Below are positions 45,413 through 53,945 of a DNA stretch of 64,000 bases, in pieces. The stretch covers positions 222,141-286,140 of the forward strand of contig NZ_JANYMP010000010.1 in the NCBI RefSeq assembly GCF_025061645.1, written 5' to 3'. Positions within the stretch are counted from its first letter, which is position 1, and each line of letters opens with the position of its first letter. The stretch comes from Umezawaea endophytica. Lineage in GTDB: Bacteria; Actinomycetota; Actinomycetes; Mycobacteriales; Pseudonocardiaceae. A program made the position numbers and the translations under genes. Under the pieces are notes generated by a model, which did not search any database, was not told the origin of the DNA, and saw only the letters and a list, made by a program, of their open reading frames with translations.

Positions 45413-46600
45413 TCAGAGCCCCAGTCGGGTCACGGCGTTGTCTTCCAGCGGGTTCGCGGTGCGGATGTAGCGGTGCACGGTGCGCGGGTTCACCCACCGG
45501 CCCTGCCGCATGATCTCGCGGTCGCTCGCCCCGCCCAGCGCGGCCTGCGTCGCGAAACCCGCCCGCAGCGAGTGGCCGCCGAACAGCGTCGGGTCCAGAC
45601 CCGCGCGCTCGGCGTAGCGCTGCACCAGGTCGGCCACCGCCCGACCCGACATGGGCACCGCGCCCAGCCGCCCGTGCCTGCTCACCGACGGGAACAGCGG
45701 ACCGCGCGCCGACGCGGGCTGCCGGTAGGTGTGGCAGCGGTGCACCGACGGCTCCGCCGCCGACTCGGCCGACAGCAGCTCCAGCAGCGCGGCGTGCCCG
45801 CCCTCCCGGTGGACCTCCAGCAGGTCGACCCAGTCCGCGAACGCGCACACCGGGCACGTCGGCCTGCGCGACCCGCGCGGCAGGACGACCCGCTGCTGGT
45901 GCTGCCCGGTCTGGTCGGTCTTGGTGACGCCGAGCCCGACCAGCAGCAGCGGCTCACCGCTGCGCGCGTCCACGTCGACCGTCACGTCCTCCAGCGCGAG
46001 CCCCGCCAGCTCACCGCGGCGCAGCGCGCCCGCGAACCCCACGAGCAGCAGCAGCGCGTCCCGCCTGCGGGCGACCCCGGTCGGCCAGCCCGGCTCGGGC
46101 CGTTCGGCGAGCAGGGCCTCCAGGGTCTGGAGCAGCACCGGCCGCTTGCGCCTGGGCAGCGACCGCCGGGCCCGCCGGATTCCGCGCAGCGTCAGCCGGA
46201 CGACGTCGGAGCGCGTGGGGGAGGGCAGGCCGTTCGCCGCGTGCACCGCGGCGATGGCGGCGGACTTACGGTCCAGCGTGGACGGGCTGAACGCCGGGGC
46301 GCCGTCCGGTTTGAGGGTGTCCGCCGCGGTCGCCAGGTACACGGCGACGTCCAGGGGGTCCGCGGGCAGCGACGTGCGGCCCTCCGCCGCGCACCACGCG
46401 GACCAGGCGACCCAGTCCGACCGGTAGGCGCGCAGCGTGTTGGGGGACTGGGCGGCGTGCAGGTAGGCCGCGAGGGAGGAGGCCTGGTCCTCGTCGAACC
46501 GCCTGCGCACCGCCTCCAGCTCGGCGAAGTCGACCAGGACGCCGTGGTTGACCCGGCCCAGCGCGCTGCGCACGGGCTCGGGCAGGCGGTCCGCGGTCAC
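45413..46600 (-). CDS. Tyrosine site-specific recombinase (XerC/D-like integrase)
   Basis: A 395-residue tyrosine recombinase with the full catalytic set: Arg194 in FAGALRRGELAG, Lys in GVTKTDQTG, His343-x-x-Arg346 in GHSLRAGF, Trp in GRWVNPR and nucleophile Tyr378 in VHRYIR. An N-terminal SAM-like core-binding domain (about 35-140, including SPNTLRAYRSDWVAW) precedes it. No phage or conjugation genes are next to it. The GTG at 46600 is preferred; the frame stays open upstream to 46651 and into the 23-bp repeat copy C, which therefore overlaps its leader. The AT-rich flank and repeats suggest it acts at that element. Confidence 0.92.
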   Translation of the reverse strand: MTADRLPEPVRSALGRVNHGVLVDFAELEAVRRRFDEDQASSLAAYLHAAQSPNTLRAYRSDWVAWSAWCAAEGRTSLPADPLDVAVYLATAADTLKPDGAPAFSPSTLDRKSAAIAAVHAANGLPSPTRSDVVRLTLRGIRRARRSLPRRKRPVLLQTLEALLAERPEPGWPTGVARRRDALLLLVGFAGALRRGELAGLALEDVTVDVDARSGEPLLLVGLGVTKTDQTGQHQQRVVLPRGSRRPTCPVCAFADWVDLLEVHREGGHAALLELLSAESAAEPSVHRCHTYRQPASARGPLFPSVSRHGRLGAVPMSGRAVADLVQRYAERAGLDPTLFGGHSLRAGFATQAALGGASDREIMRQGRWVNPRTVHRYIRTANPLEDNAVTRLGL

Positions 46601-46630
46601 GTGATCAACCCTATCAGCGTTGATTGATTC

Positions 46631-46653
46631 TATTGCTTCAGTATTGACCAAAG
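46631..46653 (+). repeat. Recombinase-linked 23-bp repeat, copy C
   Basis: Begins TATTGCTTCAGTATTGACC and lies 31 bases upstream of the recombinase start and 62 bases from the 3' end of the DUF4240 gene. Its right end also forms the inverted repeat TTGACC-AAA-GGTCAA (46644-46658). On the minus strand it could overlap the recombinase promoter. Confidence 0.7.
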
Positions 46654-46714
46654 GTCAACTTCTTCGAGTGGTGACGACTCTCCACGACAACCAAAACCCG
46701 CACCGACGCCAGGG

Positions 46715-47296
46715 CTAGCCGTGGGCGATGCGGTCGGCGAAGAGCGCGCTGAGCCGGGGCAGGCGGTGCAGCAGTTCCGGGAGGGCGTCGAAGTCCCACG
46801 GGTCGCCGTCGGGGTCGGGGCCGACCATGGGCGCGTGGCCGCGGGCGGCCAGGTCGGTGTCGAGGCCGTCGTGGTCGCCGGTGCGCCGTCGGTGGGCCTC
46901 GCGGGCGACGTAGTCGAGCGCCTCCCAGTCGGGCAGGTCGCCCGTGGGCCAGGTGTCCAGGTCGGCGGTGGCCAGCCGTTGGACGACGTCGAGGTCGGCG
47001 AGCGCGTCCGGGTCGGCGGCGATGGCGGTGAAGCGCGGGTGGCCGAGGCCGACGAGCCAGGCGAGGAAGTAGAAGAAGCCGTCGTCGGAGCAGCCGCCGA
47101 GGACGAGGTGGGCGGCGCCCCAGTGCTGCCAGGTGTCGGCGCGGCCGCGGATGTGGTCGAGGAGGACCTGGAAGTCGGCGATGTCGGGTGGGGGCAGGCT
47201 CGCAAGGTGGGTGGTGAGCCACGCCAGGCGCTCGTCCTGGTCACGGGTGTCGGCGCGGGAGCGGTCGATGAGGGTCCAGAAGGTGGCTTCGTCCAT
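46715..47296 (-). CDS. DUF4240-family protein
   Basis: A 193-residue protein starting MDEATFWTLIDRSRADTRDQ, the hallmark of DUF4240 proteins, with GGCSDDGFFYFLAWLVGLG in the middle. It is acidic and soluble with no catalytic motif known. The family is scattered in actinobacteria and resembles SMI1/WGR-associated accessory proteins. It sits between hrpA (divergent) and the recombinase, with repeat copy C beyond its 3' end. Function unknown. Confidence 0.78.
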   Translation of the reverse strand: MDEATFWTLIDRSRADTRDQDERLAWLTTHLASLPPPDIADFQVLLDHIRGRADTWQHWGAAHLVLGGCSDDGFFYFLAWLVGLGHPRFTAIAADPDALADLDVVQRLATADLDTWPTGDLPDWEALDYVAREAHRRRTGDHDGLDTDLAARGHAPMVGPDPDGDPWDFDALPELLHRLPRLSALFADRIAHG

Positions 47297-47499
47297 GGTG
47301 TCGACGGTAGGGGCCGGGTCCGACAGTCGATCTTGTTCCGGCGCCGGTCGTGCTCGCTCGATCGGGTGATCGTGGTGGGGGTGGGCGGGTCGGTGGGGGC
47401 GTGATCGGCGCGTGCGGGTGGGCGCCGGGGGCGGTGTCGCGGGTGCCGGGGTTTTAATGGCGGGCTCCAGTTCGGGCGGGGCCCTATCCTGGACGCAGT

Positions 47500-50400
47500 A
47501 TGGACACGCCGCTCGCCGGGTCGCCACTTGCTGACCTGCACAAACGCCTGCCCGAGTTGATGCTTCGCGACCAGCGCAGGCTGCAACGCCGTCTCGATGG
47601 TGCCCGCAGGGTGAAGGACCCGCTGTCCGCGCGCGCGATAGCCGCGGAGATCGCGGGTGAGATCGACGACGCCGAGCTGCGGCTGGCGCTGCGGCGCGAG
47701 GGCGTGCCGAAGATCTCCTACCCCGAAGAGCTGCCGGTCAGCAAGCACAAGGACGAGATCCTCGCGCTGATCCGCGACCACCAGGTGGTGATCGTCGCGG
47801 GTGAGACGGGGTCGGGCAAGACGACCCAGTTGCCGAAGATCTGCCTGGAGCTGGGTCGCGGGGTGCGGGGGCAGATCGGGCACACGCAGCCGCGTCGGCT
47901 GGCGGCGCGGACGGTGGCCGAGCGGGTCGCCGAGGAGATGCGGACGCCGCTGGGGTCGGCGGTGGGCTACAAGGTGCGGTTCAGCGACCAGTCGGGTGAG
48001 GACACGCTGGTCAAGTTGATGACCGACGGGATCCTGCTGGCGGAGATCCAGACGGACCGCAACCTGAGCCGCTACGACACGCTGATCATCGACGAGGCGC
48101 ACGAGCGCAGCCTGAACGTGGACTTCCTGCTCGGCTACCTCAAGCAGTTGCTGCCGCGCCGTCCGGACCTCAAGGTGGTCATCACGTCGGCGACGATCGA
48201 CCCGCAGCGGTTCTCGCGGCACTTCTCCGACGCGCCGGTGATCGAGGTGTCGGGGCGGACGTACCCGGTGGAGGTGCGGTACCGGCCGATCGTGGACCCG
48301 GACGACGAGTTCGTGGACCCGGACCGGGACCAGACCTCGGCCATCGCCGAGGCGGTGGTGGAGCTCCAGGCGGAGGGACCGGGCGACATCCTGGTGTTCC
48401 TGTCGGGTGAGCGGGAGATCCGGGACACCGCCGAGGCGTTGACGGCGTTGGAGTTGCGGGGCACGGAGATCCTGCCGTTGTACGCGCGGTTGTCGTTCGC
48501 GGAGCAGCACCGGGTGTTCCAGGCGCATTCGGGGCGTCGGGTGGTGTTGGCGACGAACGTGGCGGAGACGTCGTTGACGGTGCCGGGCATCAAGTACGTG
48601 ATCGATCCGGGTACGGCGCGGATCTCGCGGTACAGCCACCGGTTGAAGGTGCAGCGGTTGCCGATCGAGCCGGTGTCGCAGGCGTCGGCGAACCAGCGCA
48701 AGGGTCGTTGTGGTCGGGTGTCGGAGGGCATCTGCATCCGGCTGTACACCGAGGACGACTTCGAGGCGCGGCCGGAGTTCACCGATCCGGAGATCCTGCG
48801 GACGAACCTGGCGTCGGTGATCCTGCAGATGACGTCGATCGGGTTGGGTGACATCGCGGCGTTCCCGTTCATCGACGGGCCGGATTCGCGCAACATCGCC
48901 GACGGTGTGCAGTTGCTGCACGAGTTGGGGGCAATCGACCCGGCGGAGACGGACCTGCGCAAGCGGCTGACGCCGTTGGGGCGGAAGTTGGCGCAGTTGC
49001 CGGTGGACCCGCGGTTGGCGCGGATGGTGATCGAGGCGGACCGCAACGGGTGCGTGCGCGAGGTGATGATCATCGCGGCGGCGTTGTCCATCCAGGACCC
49101 GCGGGAGCGTCCGCAGGACAAGCAGCAGGTGGCGACGGAGCACCACGCGCGGTTCGCCGACCCGAACTCGGACTTCCTGTCGTTCGTGAACCTGTGGACG
49201 TACCTGAAGGACAAGCAGAAGGAGCTGTCGTCCAACCAGTTCCGGCGGATGTGCCGGTCGGAGTTCCTGAACTACCTGCGGGTGCGGGAGTGGCAGGACA
49301 TCTACTCGCAGTTGCGGCAGGTGTCGAAGACGCTGGGGCTCACGGTCGGCGAGGAGGTGGCCGAGCCGCAGCGGGTGCACGTGTCGCTGCTGTCGGGGCT
49401 GCTGTCGCACATCGGTGTGAAGGACGTGCCGAAGAAGGATCCCGGCAAGCGGGCGGCGACGGAGTACCTGGGTGCCCGTGGGGCGCGGTTCGCGGTGTTC
49501 CCCGGTTCGGCGCTGTTCAAGAAGCCGCCGCAGTGGGTGATGGTGGCGGAGCTGGTGGAGACCTCGCGGTTGTGGGGTCGGATCGTGGCGCGGATCGAGC
49601 CGGAGTGGGCCGAGCAGTTGGCGCCGCACCTGGTGAAGCGCAACTACAGCGAGCCGCACTGGGAGGCCAGGCGCGGGTCGGTGGTGGCGTTGGAGAAGGT
49701 GACGCTGTACGGGGTGCCGGTCGTGGCCGCGCGCAAGGTCAACTACGGGCGGATCGACCCGGAGCTGTCGCGGGAGCTGTTCATCCGGCACGCGCTGGTG
49801 CAGGGCGAGTGGACCACGCACCACAGGTTCTTCCACGCCAACCGCGCGCTGCTGGCGGAGGTGGAGGAGTTGGAGAACCGGGCTCGGCGGCGGGACATCG
49901 TCGTGGACGACGAGACGCTCTACGAGTTCTACGAGCAGCGCGTCGGGGCCGAGGTGGTGTCGGTGCGGCACTTCGACACGTGGTGGAAGAAGACCCGGCA
50001 CACCCAGCCGGAGCTGCTGACGTTCACGAAGTCGATGCTGATCAACGAGCGCGCGGAGGTCAGCGAGCAGGCCTACCCGGACTCGTGGCAGCAGAACGGG
50101 TTGTCGCTGCCGCTGTCCTACCACTTCGAGCCGGGCGCGGGCACGGACGGCGTGACGGTGCAGTTGCCGCTGCCCGCGTTGACGACGTTGGGCGACGAGG
50201 CGTTCTCGTGGCAGATCCCCGGTCTGCGGCTGGACCTGGTGGTGGCGTTGATCCGGTCGCTGCCCAAGCCGGTGCGGCGCAACTTCGTGCCGGTGCCGGA
50301 CGTGGCGAAGGCGGTGCTGTCGCGGATCTCGACCGACGATCCGCTGCTCACGGCGTTGGAGCGGGAGCTGCGGGCGTTGACGGGGGTCGTGGTGCCGCGG

Positions 50401-51429
50401 GAGGCGTGGCAGCTCGACCAGGTGCCGGACCACCTGAAGCTGACCTACCGGGTGGTGGACGAGAACAACCGCGAGCTGGCGCTGGGCAAGGACCTGGGGG
50501 TGCTCAAGAAGCAGCTCGTCAAGGAGGTCCGGGCGACGTTGACCGCCGCGGCGGTGGACGTGGAGAAGTCCGGGCTCACGTCGTGGAGCTTCGGCAAGCT
50601 GCCCAGGACGATGGAGCAGCGCCAGTCCGGGATCGTCGTGACGGCGTACCCGACGCTGGTGGACGAGGGCGCGACGGTGGCGATCCGGGTGGTCGACACC
50701 CCTGGTCGGCAGGCGATGGCGATGTGGCGCGGTACCCGGCGGCTGTTGCTGCTGGCGGTGCCGTCGCCGGTGAAGGTGTTGCAGCGGACCCTGGACAACG
50801 CGGCGAAGCTCGCGCTGACCCGCAACCCCCACGGCGGGGTCGCGGCGCTGCTCGCGGACTGCATCTCCGCGGCGGTGGACCGGTTGATGACGGAGGCGGG
50901 TGGGCCCGCGTGGACCGAGGCCGGGTACGAGCGGCTGCTCAAGCACGTCCGGACGAACCTGAACGCGGCGGTGTTCGACGTCGTCGGCGACGTGCGCAAG
51001 GTGCTGGTCGCCGCGCACGACGTGGAACTGCGGCTCGCGGGGGTGAAGGCCCCGGTGTTCGGGCCCGCGGTGGCCGATGTGAAGGCGCAGCTCGCGGGGC
51101 TGGTGCACCCCGGTTTCGTCACGGGGGTGGGTGCGGGTCGGCTCGCGGACGTGACCCGGTACCTGCGCGGGATCGAGCGGCGGCTGGAGAAGCTGGTCGA
51201 GAACGCGGCGCGCGACCGGGAGTGGATGGACCGCGTGCACCAGGTGCACGGGGAGTACCGGGAGCTGCGGGCCCAGGTGCCGTCCGACGAGCCGAACGAG
51301 GCGCTCGACGAGGTGCGGTGGATGATCGAGGAGCTGCGGTTGAGCTACTTCGCGCAGACCATCGGCACCCGGTACTCGGTGTCGGACAAGCGGATCCACA
51401 AGGCGTTGGACGCGGTGGTGCTGCCCTAG
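47500..51429 (+). CDS. hrpA: ATP-dependent RNA helicase HrpA
   Basis: A 1309-residue DEAH/RHA helicase of normal HrpA length. Motif I GETGSGKT (about 101-108), motif II DEAH (198-201), motif III TSATID, motif V NVAETSLT and motif VI QRKGRCGRV are all intact, followed by HA2, OB-fold and the large C-terminal DUF3418 region. It is involved in RNA processing, stalled-ribosome rescue and some fimbrial mRNA in E. coli. A TATCCT hexamer about 10 bases upstream may be the -10 of a short-leader promoter. It stands alone and ends at a strong terminator. Confidence 0.95.
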   Translation: MDTPLAGSPLADLHKRLPELMLRDQRRLQRRLDGARRVKDPLSARAIAAEIAGEIDDAELRLALRREGVPKISYPEELPVSKHKDEILALIRDHQVVIVAGETGSGKTTQLPKICLELGRGVRGQIGHTQPRRLAARTVAERVAEEMRTPLGSAVGYKVRFSDQSGEDTLVKLMTDGILLAEIQTDRNLSRYDTLIIDEAHERSLNVDFLLGYLKQLLPRRPDLKVVITSATIDPQRFSRHFSDAPVIEVSGRTYPVEVRYRPIVDPDDEFVDPDRDQTSAIAEAVVELQAEGPGDILVFLSGEREIRDTAEALTALELRGTEILPLYARLSFAEQHRVFQAHSGRRVVLATNVAETSLTVPGIKYVIDPGTARISRYSHRLKVQRLPIEPVSQASANQRKGRCGRVSEGICIRLYTEDDFEARPEFTDPEILRTNLASVILQMTSIGLGDIAAFPFIDGPDSRNIADGVQLLHELGAIDPAETDLRKRLTPLGRKLAQLPVDPRLARMVIEADRNGCVREVMIIAAALSIQDPRERPQDKQQVATEHHARFADPNSDFLSFVNLWTYLKDKQKELSSNQFRRMCRSEFLNYLRVREWQDIYSQLRQVSKTLGLTVGEEVAEPQRVHVSLLSGLLSHIGVKDVPKKDPGKRAATEYLGARGARFAVFPGSALFKKPPQWVMVAELVETSRLWGRIVARIEPEWAEQLAPHLVKRNYSEPHWEARRGSVVALEKVTLYGVPVVAARKVNYGRIDPELSRELFIRHALVQGEWTTHHRFFHANRALLAEVEELENRARRRDIVVDDETLYEFYEQRVGAEVVSVRHFDTWWKKTRHTQPELLTFTKSMLINERAEVSEQAYPDSWQQNGLSLPLSYHFEPGAGTDGVTVQLPLPALTTLGDEAFSWQIPGLRLDLVVALIRSLPKPVRRNFVPVPDVAKAVLSRISTDDPLLTALERELRALTGVVVPREAWQLDQVPDHLKLTYRVVDENNRELALGKDLGVLKKQLVKEVRATLTAAAVDVEKSGLTSWSFGKLPRTMEQRQSGIVVTAYPTLVDEGATVAIRVVDTPGRQAMAMWRGTRRLLLLAVPSPVKVLQRTLDNAAKLALTRNPHGGVAALLADCISAAVDRLMTEAGGPAWTEAGYERLLKHVRTNLNAAVFDVVGDVRKVLVAAHDVELRLAGVKAPVFGPAVADVKAQLAGLVHPGFVTGVGAGRLADVTRYLRGIERRLEKLVENAARDREWMDRVHQVHGEYRELRAQVPSDEPNEALDEVRWMIEELRLSYFAQTIGTRYSVSDKRIHKALDAVVLP

Positions 51430-51434
51430 AGCGG

Positions 51435-51469
51435 ATTCCCGCGCCTTGACGCCGTCAGGGCGCGGGAAT
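51435..51469. terminator. Bidirectional terminator
   Basis: A 16-bp stem with one G-T wobble (51435-51450 with 51454-51469) between the convergent hrpA and P-loop kinase genes; the right arm covers the kinase stop. Confidence 0.75.
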
Positions 51470-52297
51470 GGCGTCCAGCACCCGCCGCACCGCGATCTCG
51501 GGGGAATCGGTGGCGGAGTCGACCAGCAGGTGCGGCTCGGTCCACGGCTCCCAGAGCCGCCGCATCCGCCCGACGTGCTCCCACGTCACGGTGGCGGGCC
51601 AACCGGGGATGCCCCTGGCCCGGTCGTCGACCCGCCGGCGCAGGAGCGCGTCGTCGGTGCACACGCACTCCACGCCGACGAACACGCCACCCAGGTTCTC
51701 GGTGAGCGCCCGCCACCGGTCGCGGGTCTCGCGGCGGTGGCCGGTGGCGTCGAGGACCACCGACAGGCCCAACCGGAGTTGGCCGGCGGCCGCGGCGGTC
51801 ATCTGCACCTCGGCCACGGCTGTCGTGTTGTCGGGCCGGAGCAGCCCGAACGGCACCAGGGCTCCCAACTGCCAGTCCATCGAGAACACCGGGGCCCGCA
51901 GCCGCCGTGCCAGCGACTCGGCGAGCGTGGACTTGCCGCAGCCGGGCAGCCCGGCCACCAGCACCGCCGTGGGCCGGTCGGCCGGGTCCACCGGCCGCAG
52001 GGCCTCGTAGTCGGCGAGCGCCCGCCGTGCCGTGAGCGTCTGGAGCCGTTCACGGGCCGCGGCGAGGTCACCGCCGGTGAGCCGCACGCAGGCCAGGAGC
52101 AGGTGTTCGGGGAGCACGAGGCCGCGGCCGTGGCGGAGCGCTTCGAGGCGGGCGGCCTCCAGCAGCGCGGTCCGGTCGAGCGGGGTGTCGCCTACGTCCG
52201 GATCGAGGTCGAGCGGCACGGCCGCCGCGAGCGTCCGGGCCGTCAGCGGCTCGGTGTCGAGGGCGGCGCGCGCGGTCTCCGACAGGGCGTCGGTCAC
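51455..52297 (-). CDS. P-loop kinase (AAA_33/zeta-toxin-like)
   Basis: A 280-residue protein. The N-terminal 110 residues include a Clp-N-like helical segment (LLEAARLEALRHGRGLVLPEHLLLACV); the P-loop AVLVAGLPGCGKSTLAESLARRL begins at about residue 112. RHRRETRDRWRALTENLG-like lid residues and VDSATD follow. It resembles AAA_33 kinases that phosphorylate small molecules or RNA ends. Its GTG start overlaps the O-methyltransferase stop, which links it to that gene. Substrate unknown. Confidence 0.75.
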   Translation of the reverse strand: MTDALSETARAALDTEPLTARTLAAAVPLDLDPDVGDTPLDRTALLEAARLEALRHGRGLVLPEHLLLACVRLTGGDLAAARERLQTLTARRALADYEALRPVDPADRPTAVLVAGLPGCGKSTLAESLARRLRAPVFSMDWQLGALVPFGLLRPDNTTAVAEVQMTAAAAGQLRLGLSVVLDATGHRRETRDRWRALTENLGGVFVGVECVCTDDALLRRRVDDRARGIPGWPATVTWEHVGRMRRLWEPWTEPHLLVDSATDSPEIAVRRVLDAIPAP

Positions 52298-53283
52298 GGG
52301 GAGACGCCGAACTCCAGGGCGGTCCTGCCCTCGGCCACCCTGCTGGTGGCGCGCAGGGCGAGGCCGCTGCCGGTGGCGAGCGCGGTCAGTTCGGCGAGTG
52401 ATCGTTCGCGGCCGTTGAAGCACATCAGCATGAACAGGTCGATCGCGGTGTCCGCGCCGTGGCCGCGCACCGGTTCGATCACCACCACGACGCCGTGGGG
52501 CGCGGCGGCTCGGCGGCAGCCGGTCAGGATTCGGCGGGCGTGGTCGTCGTCCCAGTCGTGCAGGACGTCGGACAGGACGTAGGCGTCGGCGCCCGTGGGC
52601 AGGGGGTCGAAGAAGCTGCCGGGGATGGCGTCCGCCCGGTCGGCCAGGCCTGCGGTGGTGAGGGCCTCGCGGGCGGCGGTGGCCGAGGGAGGTAGGTCCA
52701 GGACGCGGCCGCGGACGTCGGGGTGGGCGTGCAGGATGGCCGTGAGGACGGTTCCGGTGCCGCCGCCGACGTCCAGGACGTCGGGGAAGCGGCTCCAGTC
52801 GAAGCGTTCGGCGATCTGCGTCGCCTGCGTCCGGAACCGCCACCTCATCTGGGCGTCGAAGGAGCGCCGCAGGTGGGGGTCGGCGTCGAGGTCGGTCCAG
52901 AAGTCCCGGCCGTAGCGGTGGGGGTAGGCGGGGGCGCCGGTGGTGATAGTCCCGAGCAGGTCGACGAAGGCGAGTTCGGCTCGGCCGCCCGCGCGGTGGA
53001 TGTCGAGCAGGGGTTTGACGCCCTGCGGGGCGTCCTCGCGCAGTTGCGCGCCCAGGGCGGTGGGGCGGTAGCGGCCGTCGGCGAGGGTGAAGACGCCGAC
53101 GGCGACGAGGTGGTCGAGCAGGCAGGTCAGGGCGGGGGCGTTCGTGCCGGTCTCGGACGCGAGGTGCTCGGCCGTCGCCCCCTTGGGTCCGGCGTGGTCC
53201 GCGAGGTCGAGCGTCGCGGCCACGCGGATGGCCATCGGGGTGGCGAGGCCGGCCAGGGCGAGGATCGACGGTGCTGGGTCCAC
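52294..53283 (-). CDS. SAM-dependent O-methyltransferase (plant-type Methyltransf_2)
   Basis: A 329-residue O-methyltransferase of the acetylserotonin/tetracenomycin type: an N-terminal winged-helix dimerisation domain (about 10-90; ATLDLADHAGPKGATAEHLA), SAM-binding DVLDVGGGTGTVLTAI, VLSDVLHDWDDDHARRIL (catalytic His-Asp region) and VVIEPVRGHG. Such enzymes methylate hydroxyls of secondary metabolites. It lies 32 bases downstream of the FHA gene on the same strand and its stop overlaps the kinase start, so it may belong to the end of the pknG run. GTG 53283 is used. Confidence 0.85.
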   Translation of the reverse strand: MDPAPSILALAGLATPMAIRVAATLDLADHAGPKGATAEHLASETGTNAPALTCLLDHLVAVGVFTLADGRYRPTALGAQLREDAPQGVKPLLDIHRAGGRAELAFVDLLGTITTGAPAYPHRYGRDFWTDLDADPHLRRSFDAQMRWRFRTQATQIAERFDWSRFPDVLDVGGGTGTVLTAILHAHPDVRGRVLDLPPSATAAREALTTAGLADRADAIPGSFFDPLPTGADAYVLSDVLHDWDDDHARRILTGCRRAAAPHGVVVVIEPVRGHGADTAIDLFMLMCFNGRERSLAELTALATGSGLALRATSRVAEGRTALEFGVSP

Positions 53284-53315
53284 GACCCCGAACCTAGCGA
53301 CCCCCGCCGACCGGT

Positions 53316-53945
53316 TCACGCCAGCCGGATGGTGAGGGTGGTCCACGCGCCCAGGTGGACGCGGTCGCCGTCGGTGAGCGGGTGGGGGTCGTGGGGTGGC
53401 AGGGCGCGGTCGGTGTCGTTGACGGTGGTGCCGTTGGTGGAGTCCAGGTCCACCACGGCCCACGTGCCGCCGGTCCGCACGAGCATCGCGTGGCTGGCGG
53501 AGACGCCGAGGTCCTCGGGTGGGCCGATGAGGTCGATGTCGGGGAAGATGCCGCGCGAGCGGCTGCGGCGGCCGATGCTGATCCGGTCGTCGTGCAGGAC
53601 GAAGCGCCGTTCGGGGCAGTAGAGCGGGAACTCGACGGCGGCGGAGTCCGGGCCGCCCGCGGCGACGACCCGGTCGAAGTAGGCGCGGTCGGCGGTGACG
53701 ACGGCGTGCCACGCACGTGGAGTCGCCGCCGGCGGGGCCGGGGCGGCGGTGTCGAGGGAGTCGTGGCCGCACTCCTCGCAGAAGCGGCCGACCTGCGGGG
53801 TGCCGCACGCCGCGCAGATCCGGGTGGCGACGGGAGCGGCGACGGCGGCCGGTTCCCCCGGTGAGGTGTCGGTGGCCAGCGGCGCGCCGCAGACGTCGCA
53901 GTAGTCGTCGGTGGTGGTGTCGTGGCCCGCGGGGCAGGTCGGCAT
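53316..53945 (-). CDS. FHA-domain protein with two zinc ribbons
   Basis: A 209-residue reader protein. Two zinc ribbons lie at the N terminus: CPAGHDTTTDDYCDVCG (about 4-20) and CAACGTPQVGRFCEECG (about 45-61). The FHA domain (about 100-205) has the phosphothreonine-binding residues in SIGRRS, VSASHA and STNGTTVN. FHA proteins bind phospho-Thr peptides; in mycobacteria the PknG substrate GarA is an FHA protein, although it lacks zinc ribbons. The ATG at 53945 overlaps the VWA stop. It probably reads or anchors targets of the PknG-like kinase encoded upstream. Confidence 0.88.
   Translation of the reverse strand: MPTCPAGHDTTTDDYCDVCGAPLATDTSPGEPAAVAAPVATRICAACGTPQVGRFCEECGHDSLDTAAPAPPAATPRAWHAVVTADRAYFDRVVAAGGPDSAAVEFPLYCPERRFVLHDDRISIGRRSRSRGIFPDIDLIGPPEDLGVSASHAMLVRTGGTWAVVDLDSTNGTTVNDTDRALPPHDPHPLTDGDRVHLGAWTTLTIRLA

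Noticed and set aside
46630-51399. Open frame of about 1589 codons antisense to hrpA
   Set aside because: Low-complexity shadow of hrpA; its 5' part runs through the DUF4240 gene in another frame.
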